64,000 nt of DNA from CAYGYG01 sp964354155 (GTDB lineage Bacteria; Hydrothermota; Tepidihabitantia; SM23-42; CAYGYG01), in NCBI GenBank assembly GCA_964354155.1, contig CAYGYG010000001.1:163916-227915 (forward strand), read 5' to 3'. The translations under genes were made by a program, and so were the position numbers. The notes beneath the pieces were generated by a model. That model was not told the DNA's origin. It did no database searches and was given only the letters and a program-made list of their open reading frames with translations. Every line of letters begins with the position of its first letter. Position 1 is the first letter of the stretch. Positions 57,786-64,000 of this stretch are shown piece by piece.

Positions 57786-58390
57786 CAGCGAGCCGTCTGA
57801 CTTGAGGACGACGATGAGGGGTGGGCGAAAACGACATTGCCGGTGGGCAGGAACAGCATGCTGTCAACCGTGGCCTCGATGGTTCGGCCGACGGCATCGC
57901 CGCCGGCATCGACAATCACCTTCAGTCCGCCTTCAAGATAGCCGACTCCTTCATTCTGCTTTTTACCGCGCTTGAGAACCTTGAGGGTGATGATGTCGCC
58001 CGTAGTATAAGCCGGGAAGAGCGACAGGAATATGTCGCGGATGTCGAGAATCGTGACGTCGGGATGGCCGGGCCCGAGCCGCTTCAGCTCGTCGGCCGCG
58101 GTCAGGACTTTGGCTTTTTCCTTCTGGGCCAGCTTGAGCACGCCCTGAGCTTCGGCCAGACCCTCGCTTCGGCTCTTGACAAACATGATGCGGCTGCATT
58201 TCTGAAGTCGCTCAATTGTGTTGAGACCGCGTTTCTTGCGAGCCCCGCCTTTTTCGATGCTTTCTCTGACTTCCAGCGGTATGATGACCCGCCCGGCCAG
58301 GAACTTCTTCTCAAAGAGATTGGCAATCCGGCCGTCCATCAAGATCGTCGAGTCGAGAACATACTTGTCTTCCTTTTTTACGAATAGCAT
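57785..58390 (-). CDS. PIN-TRAM domain protein (YacL-like, no membrane part)
   Basis: This 201-residue protein has a PIN domain at about 8-125 ('YVLDSTILMDGRIANLFEKKF', 'ILDIRDIF') and a TRAM domain at about 130-190 ('GDIITLKVLKRGKKQNEGVGYLEGG', given in part). YacL-type proteins are usually about 350 residues with four N-terminal membrane helices, which are lacking here. It is probably an RNA-binding nuclease. It lies 14 bp after radA in the same operon. Confidence 0.83.
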   Translation of the reverse strand: MLFVKKEDKYVLDSTILMDGRIANLFEKKFLAGRVIIPLEVRESIEKGGARKKRGLNTIERLQKCSRIMFVKSRSEGLAEAQGVLKLAQKEKAKVLTAADELKRLGPGHPDVTILDIRDIFLSLFPAYTTGDIITLKVLKRGKKQNEGVGYLEGGLKVIVDAGGDAVGRTIEATVDSMLFLPTGNVVFAHPSSSSSSQTAR

Positions 58391-58404
58391 TTAAGCTCCT
58401 TCAC

Positions 58405-59748
58405 TTATGTGCCAAAAATCAAGTGGGCTGCCTCCTGAAGGCTGCTCACGCCCACGAGTTCGACACGGCTTTTCTCCCGCGGGACATTTTTCTTCGAAAT
58501 GAAAACCTGCGCAAACCCCAGTTTTTCAGCCTCCCGGAGCCGGTTATTGGACTGGACCACCGGCCTTATCTCACCGCCCAAGCCGACTTCGCCGACTAAT
58601 GCGGTTTTCTTGGGAATCGGGACATTGCGGACTGATGAGAGAACCGCCATCAAGATGCCAAGGTCCGCGGCCGGCTCGCTGATCTTGATGCCGCCGACGA
58701 CATTGACAAAACAATCGTAGTTGTGAACCGTCACCCCCACCCGGCGCTCCAGCACGGCCAACAGCATGGAGAGCCTTTTCAAATCCACGCCCGTGGTGAC
58801 GCGTTGGGGAAAATTGAAGAAAGTGGGATTGGTCAGCGCCTGTACTTCGACCAGCAGGGCCCGGCTGCCTTCGAGAATCGAAACCGTGCTCGATCCCGGC
58901 GCCTCGCTCTCCGAGAGAAAGAGGCCCGAGGGGTTTGCCACTTGAGCCAGCCCCTGTTCGGTCATTTCGAAAACCCCAATCTCGTTGGTTGACCCGAACC
59001 GGTTTTTGACGGCGCGCAGCAGGCGGTACTGCTGATTCTGGTCGCCTTCGAAGTAGAGGACCGTGTCGACGATGTGCTCTAAGGTCTTGGGCCCGGCAAT
59101 CGCTCCGAATTTCGTCACATGGCCAATGATGATGGTGGTGACACCCTTCTGTTTAGCCATGCGCATCAACTCACTGCCGCACTCACGCACCTGGCCCACG
59201 CTACCGGGAGCGCCGGTAAGTTCGGACTTGTAGACGGATTGGATTGAGTCGACGACGACCAGATCCGGTGCCACCTTGTCGACCCACTCCAGGATGCTCT
59301 CCATACAGGTTTCGGCCAGAATCTTGATCGAGGAGTTGGCAATGGACAGGCGCCGGGCTCGAATTCCAAGCTGGTGCGACGATTCCTCGCCGGTAACGTA
59401 TAACACCGGCCGCGCGTTGGCAACGTAGTCGGCCAACTGGAGCATCAGCGTCGATTTGCCGATACCCGGATCGCCGCCGACTAAGACCAGCGAACCCTTG
59501 ACCAGTCCGCCGCCCAGCACCAAGTCCAGTTCGGCCAGTCCGGTCTTCTTCCGCTCTCCTTGTTCCACCGGTACCGCCGTAAGGTCGACCGGTTGGGCGC
59601 CCGTGACCGCGATGTTCATCTTGCCCATCTTCTCCTGGATTTTTTCCTCAACCATGCTCCCCCAGGCTTCGCAGTTAGGGCATTTTCCGAACCACTTGGC
59701 GCTTTCGGCTCCGCAGTTCTGGCAGACGAAATGTGATGATTTCCTCAT
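58405..59748 (-). CDS. radA: DNA repair protein RadA/Sms
   Basis: This 447-residue ATPase promotes branch migration in recombination. It has an N-terminal zinc finger ('CQNCGAESAKWFGKCPNC'), RecA-like core with Walker A 'VGGDPGIGKSTLML', the RadA signature 'KNRFGSTNEIGVFEM', and a Lon-protease-like C-terminal domain ('GLGGEIRPVVQSNNRLREAE'). The promoter at 59754-59782 ends five nt before ATG 59748, predicting a leaderless mRNA. It heads the radA-PIN-rnc-IMPase unit. Confidence 0.95.
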   Translation of the reverse strand: MRKSSHFVCQNCGAESAKWFGKCPNCEAWGSMVEEKIQEKMGKMNIAVTGAQPVDLTAVPVEQGERKKTGLAELDLVLGGGLVKGSLVLVGGDPGIGKSTLMLQLADYVANARPVLYVTGEESSHQLGIRARRLSIANSSIKILAETCMESILEWVDKVAPDLVVVDSIQSVYKSELTGAPGSVGQVRECGSELMRMAKQKGVTTIIIGHVTKFGAIAGPKTLEHIVDTVLYFEGDQNQQYRLLRAVKNRFGSTNEIGVFEMTEQGLAQVANPSGLFLSESEAPGSSTVSILEGSRALLVEVQALTNPTFFNFPQRVTTGVDLKRLSMLLAVLERRVGVTVHNYDCFVNVVGGIKISEPAADLGILMAVLSSVRNVPIPKKTALVGEVGLGGEIRPVVQSNNRLREAEKLGFAQVFISKKNVPREKSRVELVGVSSLQEAAHLIFGT

Positions 59749-59753
59749 TGGGG

Positions 59754-59782
59754 ATTCTAACTCATTTTTCGCCGTTTGTCAA
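59754..59782 (-). promoter_or_regulatory. radA promoter (leaderless)
   Basis: Minus strand TTGACA (59777-59782), 17 bp, TAGAAT (59754-59759). ATG begins six nt after the -10 box. Confidence 0.82.
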
Positions 59783-59847
59783 CGCCGATTGACGGCCGCC
59801 GTGGTGTGCTGAAGCAAGTTCGGAGCGGGTTTTGGGACAATCTACCG

Positions 59848-59875
59848 TTGACAAAGATACCTAAATGGTTAGAAT
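59848..59875 (+). promoter_or_regulatory. Promoter of the PEGA kinase gene (near-leaderless)
   Basis: TTGACA (59848-59853), 16 bp, TAGAAT (59870-59875). ATG 59887 begins 12 nt after the -10 box; an in-frame GTG at 59884 is closer still. Confidence 0.8.
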
Positions 59876-59886
59876 GGTCGGACGTG

Positions 59887-62001
59887 ATGAAATCCATCCG
59901 AAATTTCGAAATTAAAGAACTTATCGCCACCGGCGGTATGGCCGCCATCTACAAAGCAGTCCAGACTTCCCTTGACCGTGTCGTGGCGATCAAGGTCTTG
60001 CACGGGCATCTGGCCCAAGACCCGAACTTCATCCAGCGGTTTGAACGGGAGGCCAAGGCCGCGGCCAATCTGAAGCACGAAAACGTGGTCAATATCATCG
60101 ATTTCGGGAAGGACGAAGAGATTTACTTCATCGCCATGGAGTATGTCGAAGGCCGGAGCCTGAAAGACCTGATCGCCCAGGTGAAGGTGTTTCCGATCGA
60201 GGTCGTTCTGACCATCACCACCTTTGTTTGCCGGGGACTGAGCCACGCGCATCAGAAGGGGGTCACTCACCGCGACATCAAACCGGCCAATATTCTCATC
60301 AGCTTTGACGGTACGGTCAAGATCGCCGATTTCGGTCTGGCTCAGGCCCAGGACTTGACCTCAATCACCGTCACCGGAGCGATTGTCGGGACACCGGCCT
60401 ACATGTCGCCGGAACAGGCGGCGGGCCGTAAAGTCGACAACCGGAGCGACCTGTTTTCGCTCGGCATCATCCTCTATGAGATGATGACCGGCGAGAAGCC
60501 GTTCCCAGGCGAGAACTACTCGTCGGTTATCACCCGCATTCTGACCGCGGCCCCGAAGCGGCCGATCGAGATGAATCCCTTGATCCCGATGGAGATGAAC
60601 CAGGTTGTCGAGCGGATGCTGGAGAAGGACCCGGACAAACGTTTTACCGATGTCGATTCATTGCTCGTTGAGGTCGAGGGCTATGCCAAGAAGGCCGGCA
60701 TCAGTGTCTCGACAAAGCACATCAGCAAATTCGTCAAAGAACCGGAGCAGTATGCCAAGGGCACCGTGGACAAGCGCAAGCGCGAGCATTTTGACCGGGG
60801 TGTCTATTACATGACGTTGGGGCTTGAGAAGATCGACGATGCCATTGACGAGTTTACCAAAGTCATCTTCCTTGATCCGGCCGATGTCCAGGCCAAGGAT
60901 TACATCGAGAAACTCAAGGCCAAGAAAGAAAAGATGGTCAAGAAGCCTGAGGCCCAGGCCAAGCCGCCACCGCCTCCGCCCAAGCCTGCGGTGCCGGAGA
61001 AGCGTTCGCCTTTGCCGATTCTGATACCGGCGCTGGTCGTCGTGGTCTTAGCCGGCATTTTTGCAATCCGGTCCGGTGCCCTGCGATCCAGACCTCCGGT
61101 CGTCCCGAGGATACCCTACGGCGCGCTGAGCATCAGTTCCAATCCTTCCGGCGCCCGGATTATGCTGGACGGTCGGGAACTGGTCATGACGACGCCGGCG
61201 CGGGTCGACAGCGTCAAACCCGGGTTCCATGCCGTCGCGATTAGCCTTGCCGGGTACAAGGCCTTCGCCGATACCGTCGCGGTCCAGGGCGATTCGGTCA
61301 GCGCGGTTGCCGCGAAACTTGAGAAGGAGCCCACCGAGATCGCCGCGGCCGAGAAATTCGGGCCCCTGACCGTGCGTAGCCAGCCGGCCGGGGCCGGCGT
61401 CAAGATCGACGGCCGCGATACCGGCGAGCGAACGCCCTGCGTGATTCGCAGGCTTGACCTTGGCACCTACCGCGTAACGGTCGAGAAGGCCGGGTATGAA
61501 CCGGTGACGGTGGCCAAACAGGTCAAGGCCGGACGGCTGAATCTCGTCAGTGTCCGATTGAGCAAGAAAGCGGGTCCGGTTGAGTACGGGTTTCTCAAAG
61601 TTACGGTCAATCCCTGGGCCAAAGTGTTCGTCGACGGCAAGTACGTCGAGACGACGCCCATCGGGAACCCGATCAAGGTTACGGCTGGGCCGCACGTGAT
61701 CAAACTGACCAATCCCAGTTTAAAAAGCTATACCGAGACGATCGATTTCCCAGCCGGCCAGGTCCAGAGTCGAACCATACAGCTGGCCCCGGGCGAGGGC
61801 TATCTGAGAATAACGGTCAACCCCTGGGCCGATGTCTACTTAGACGGTGAGTTCATCGGGACGACTCCGCTTCCCCGCAATATCACGTTGCGTCCGGGTT
61901 CGCATCAGCTCAAGCTCGTGAATCCGAATTTCGATGCTCACGAAGAGAAGATCGCGATCATTGCTGATGAAATTCTCAAGAAACATGTCAACCTGCAGTG
62001 A
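59887..62001 (+). CDS. Membrane Ser/Thr protein kinase with PEGA domains
   Basis: This 704-residue protein is Hanks-type. The Gly loop is 'ATGGMAAIYKA', Lys36 is in 'VAIKVL', the catalytic Asp130 is in 'THRDIKPANIL', Asp148 is in 'ADFGLAQ', and the activation segment has 'GTPAYMSPEQAAG'. A TPR-like helical stretch and Pro-rich linker ('PPPPPPKPAVPEK') lead to one transmembrane helix (about residues 375-395). Four PEGA repeats follow outside the membrane ('GALSISSNPSGARIMLDG', 'GPLTVRSQPAGAGVKIDG', 'GFLKVTVNPWAKVFVDG', 'GYLRITVNPWADVYLDG'). PEGA domains are thought to bind envelope components, so it probably senses the cell surface. The start is set by the promoter; the frame to 59776 is unlikely. 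Confidence 0.9.
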   Translation: MKSIRNFEIKELIATGGMAAIYKAVQTSLDRVVAIKVLHGHLAQDPNFIQRFEREAKAAANLKHENVVNIIDFGKDEEIYFIAMEYVEGRSLKDLIAQVKVFPIEVVLTITTFVCRGLSHAHQKGVTHRDIKPANILISFDGTVKIADFGLAQAQDLTSITVTGAIVGTPAYMSPEQAAGRKVDNRSDLFSLGIILYEMMTGEKPFPGENYSSVITRILTAAPKRPIEMNPLIPMEMNQVVERMLEKDPDKRFTDVDSLLVEVEGYAKKAGISVSTKHISKFVKEPEQYAKGTVDKRKREHFDRGVYYMTLGLEKIDDAIDEFTKVIFLDPADVQAKDYIEKLKAKKEKMVKKPEAQAKPPPPPPKPAVPEKRSPLPILIPALVVVVLAGIFAIRSGALRSRPPVVPRIPYGALSISSNPSGARIMLDGRELVMTTPARVDSVKPGFHAVAISLAGYKAFADTVAVQGDSVSAVAAKLEKEPTEIAAAEKFGPLTVRSQPAGAGVKIDGRDTGERTPCVIRRLDLGTYRVTVEKAGYEPVTVAKQVKAGRLNLVSVRLSKKAGPVEYGFLKVTVNPWAKVFVDGKYVETTPIGNPIKVTAGPHVIKLTNPSLKSYTETIDFPAGQVQSRTIQLAPGEGYLRITVNPWADVYLDGEFIGTTPLPRNITLRPGSHQLKLVNPNFDAHEEKIAIIADEILKKHVNLQ

Positions 62002-62056
62002 GCTTTCAGCGGACGGCTCATTGCTCATGGCTTATAGCTTTATTAAAGGAGGTTAG

Positions 62057-62860
62057 ATGATGAGAATCGCGGGTATTCTGATGGTGGCAATCCTGGCCGG
62101 GGCGGCGCTGGGCCAGACTGCGACCGACGAGAGCAACATCCTGAAGATGCTGGAGCAGTCAAAAACCTACTACAACACCGGCGAATACGAAAAGGCGATC
62201 GCCGAGCTGGAACGCGCGCTTAATGTACTGTACAAGCTGAAGCAGAACGACCGGGTTGAAGCCTACAAATATCTCGGTTTCAGCTACGTTGCCTTTGGCG
62301 ACGTGGTCAAGGCTAAGGAGTCTTTCAAGCGTGCGCTCTCGATCAATCCGGCACTGAAGCTCGATGCGGCGACGGTTTCGCCGAAGATCATCCAGGTGTT
62401 CGAGCAGGCGCGTGCCGAAATGCCCACGACCGTGATACCCGACACGATTCCCGGAGAGCCAGAGTACAAAAGGGTTGATTACGCGGGCGCGGCGCTTCGT
62501 TCGGCGGCACTGCCGGGCTGGGGCCAGATGTACAAGGGCGACGTCGGCAAGGGGCGTTTCCTCATGATCACGGCGCTTTCCTGCGTGGGCGGGGCGGTTG
62601 TTTCCGGACTTATCGAAAGCGGTGCCCATAGTGCCTACCACGATGACCCGAATGACGACACCTACGGGAAGTACAATTTCTTCTTTGGCTTGACCAGACT
62701 CTGCCTGGTCGGCCTGGGCGGCACGTGGCTCTTCGGCGTGGTCGATGCGGCCATGGTCAGGCCCTCAGGCCACTCGGCAATGAACCTCGATCGTCAATCG
62801 GATTTGGCCCGCCGCCCGACCATGCTCCAGTTCAACCTCGGCGTCACGAAGAGGTTTTAG
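62057..62860 (+). CDS. TPR plus DUF5683 envelope protein
   Basis: This 267-residue protein has a signal peptide (RIAGILMVAILAGAALGQ), TPR units at about 30-110 ('YYNTGEYEKAIAELERALNVL', 'GFSYVAFGDVVKAKESFKRAL'), then the DUF5683 membrane part 'AALPGWGQMYKGDVGKGRFLM' with two or three helices. AAAGGAGGTTAG precedes the ATG. It follows the PEGA kinase by 55 bp, and both may work in envelope sensing. Exact role unknown. Confidence 0.78.
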   Translation: MMRIAGILMVAILAGAALGQTATDESNILKMLEQSKTYYNTGEYEKAIAELERALNVLYKLKQNDRVEAYKYLGFSYVAFGDVVKAKESFKRALSINPALKLDAATVSPKIIQVFEQARAEMPTTVIPDTIPGEPEYKRVDYAGAALRSAALPGWGQMYKGDVGKGRFLMITALSCVGGAVVSGLIESGAHSAYHDDPNDDTYGKYNFFFGLTRLCLVGLGGTWLFGVVDAAMVRPSGHSAMNLDRQSDLARRPTMLQFNLGVTKRF

Positions 62861-62874
62861 TCAAGGAGGCTAAG

Positions 62875-63789
62875 ATGTGGAAGAGAATTTTCATCTTGGT
62901 GATCGGTCTATTGATGGTGCCGGCGTGTTTTAGGGCGCCGCGCGACGCGGAATACGACTGGCAGAATCCGAATAAGGTTTTCATCGCCGGTACCGCGAGA
63001 AACGCGGTGGGAATCCCGGTGGGTAAAGCATCGGTGTACTTTGACACCTATCTCTGGGATACAACCGACCTGGCGGGCGGTTTCCAGGCGGACTCGGTTG
63101 ATCCGGGCATCTACACACTTAAGATCGAAAGCCCGATCCCGCTTTACGATACGATCCTGCTCGAAGGAGCCTGCAGTCTGTGGGCGGGCCGGGTCATCGA
63201 AGATACGACTTTCTACTTCCGGCGCGCGGTCTGGGATATGGAGGCCGAGCCGGGCCCGATGCCCGCGCATTGGACGCCCGATACCTGCGGCTGGAAGATC
63301 GTTACGGACCGGGATCGTCCCGACAACCAGGTTCTGGCGATGCGGCCGCATCCTTTCGCTTTTGGATCCCTGGGGCGGGCGCTCTGTCAGGATGTTTTCA
63401 AGGATTTCGTGTATGAAGTCTCGGTGAAGCCGTTGCTCACGAATCAGGCCAGCTGGCAGGCCGGGGTCGTCTGGTGCTACCAGGACCGGGGCAACTACTA
63501 CCGATTCCGGATTAGCGAAACCGACATGGCCTGCAACTACGTTACGAGCTCAGGATCGGATACGTTCTTTGTCCGAACCCCGGGTCGGCCCCGGGGCGCC
63601 TGGTATAAGATCAGGATCGAGCGCGCCGGTTCGATAACCAGGGTGTTTCTGGACGGATCTCAGATCGGCCGCGACATCGACAAGAACCCGCTGGCCGATG
63701 GCAGGATCGGGCTTTGGGTGCTGGCGGAGACGCCGGCCGATTCCGTCGCTTTTCAATACGACAATATCTGGATCGAACCGACCAAGTAG
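62875..63789 (+). CDS. Lipoprotein with carboxypeptidase-like and LamG/DUF1080-like domains
   Basis: This 304-residue protein has a lipobox (LMVPACF; Cys about residue 19) behind 'MWKRIFILVIGLL'. An N-terminal Ig-like 'carboxypeptidase regulatory' stretch ('GIPVGKASVYFDTYLWDTTD') is followed by a C-terminal jelly-roll ('DFVYEVSVKPLLTNQASWQA', 'VVWCYQDRGNYYRFRIS', 'GSITRVFLDGSQIG') like DUF1080/LamG sugar-binding folds. AAGGAGG fixes ATG 62875. A close paralogue follows directly at 63824. Outer-membrane attachment and carbohydrate binding are inference. Confidence 0.72.
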   Translation: MWKRIFILVIGLLMVPACFRAPRDAEYDWQNPNKVFIAGTARNAVGIPVGKASVYFDTYLWDTTDLAGGFQADSVDPGIYTLKIESPIPLYDTILLEGACSLWAGRVIEDTTFYFRRAVWDMEAEPGPMPAHWTPDTCGWKIVTDRDRPDNQVLAMRPHPFAFGSLGRALCQDVFKDFVYEVSVKPLLTNQASWQAGVVWCYQDRGNYYRFRISETDMACNYVTSSGSDTFFVRTPGRPRGAWYKIRIERAGSITRVFLDGSQIGRDIDKNPLADGRIGLWVLAETPADSVAFQYDNIWIEPTK

Positions 63790-63823
63790 GAAACTTCGGT
63801 CGGATTGATCGAGGAGGTTTGAT

Positions 63824-64000
63824 ATGTTGAGAAAGCTTATTCCTCTGGCAATGCTGTTTTTCGTGGCGGCGTGCTTCAAGGCGCCGCGCGACGCCGAATA
63901 CGACTGGCAGAATCCAAACAAGGTCCTGTTTGAGGGTCAGGTCAGTAACATCCTTGACATACCGGTGGGCAAAGCCCTGCTGGTTTTCTGCCCCGAGGAC
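63824..64000 (+). CDS. Paralogous lipoprotein (partial, runs off window)
   Basis: ATG 63824 follows GAGGAGG. The 59 visible residues (MLRKLIPLAMLFFVAACFKA, then 'PRDAEYDWQNPNKVLF') have a lipobox at 'VAACF' and share 'F+APRDAEYDWQNPNKV' and 'IPVGKA' with the preceding lipoprotein, so the two are a tandem duplication. The 3' end is outside the window. Confidence 0.75.
   Translation, partial: MLRKLIPLAMLFFVAACFKAPRDAEYDWQNPNKVLFEGQVSNILDIPVGKALLVFCPED

Overview
The window is a densely coded bacterial chromosome segment (no rRNA, no CRISPR, one tRNA). The body is GC-rich, with a few clearly AT-richer islands near 9.45-12.2 kb and 16.1-17.0 kb. Nine genes end in C-terminal sorting-type tails (type IX secretion or FlgD-like: a 'PNP' motif, then 'YD/N..G+', then 'G.Y+..+'). 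Together with gingipain-like C25 proteins, an Omp85 protein, Wzi-like and DUF5683 proteins, this points to an uncultured diderm of the FCB or WOR-3 (Stahlbacteria) type. That placement is inference; no marker was compared with a database.

Layout. 1-4.7 kb (minus): a Tat-exported DUF362 protein (cut by the window edge) and a gingipain-like C25 protease. 4.77-5.07 kb: a 298-bp MITE with a 9-bp target duplication. 5.2-9.8 kb (plus): an envelope protein, a small membrane protein, a D-cysteine desulfhydrase-like enzyme and a second C25-like/propeller protein. 9.8-10.4 kb: a repeat-rich gap. 10.4-17.8 kb: a tandem array of five related Asp-box exported proteins, one a frameshifted stub and one carrying a single in-frame TGA. 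17.9-24.9 kb: a GH57 enzyme converging on a six-gene overlapping minus-strand envelope operon (membrane protein, HNH nuclease, Omp85, Wzi-like, DGGGP-synthase-like UbiA, UppP), preceded by tRNA-Ala. 25.2-28.5 kb: selB-selA. 28.6-35 kb: Mut7-C, SpoIID, HAD, two glycosyltransferases, GDP-fucose synthase and a methyltransferase. 35-39 kb: two more exported repeat proteins. 39-47.6 kb: a TPR protein and a five-gene unit of [NiFe] hydrogenase, GcvH-like lipoyl protein, LarA-like racemase and a GlcD/HdrD-type oxidoreductase, bounded by a promoter and a perfect-palindrome terminator. 47.7-49.6 kb: GTP-type PEP carboxykinase. 49.8-59.7 kb: housekeeping genes (valS, parA-parB, M42 peptidase, IMPase, rnc, PIN-TRAM, radA). 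59.9-64 kb: a PEGA-domain Ser/Thr kinase, a DUF5683 protein and two tandem paralogous lipoproteins.

Three things stand out. (1) Promoters are very uniform (TTGAC[AT], mostly 16 bp, TANNAT), and at least eight genes have the -10 box only 5-13 nt before the start codon, which predicts leaderless mRNAs and corrects several start sites. (2) One member of the Asp-box array is intact except for one in-frame TGA. A hairpin of bacterial SECIS-like geometry follows the TGA, in a window that also encodes SelA and SelB. (3) The hydrogenase/lipoyl protein/lactate racemase/FAD-FeS oxidoreductase unit looks like an undescribed hydrogen-linked 2-hydroxyacid module.
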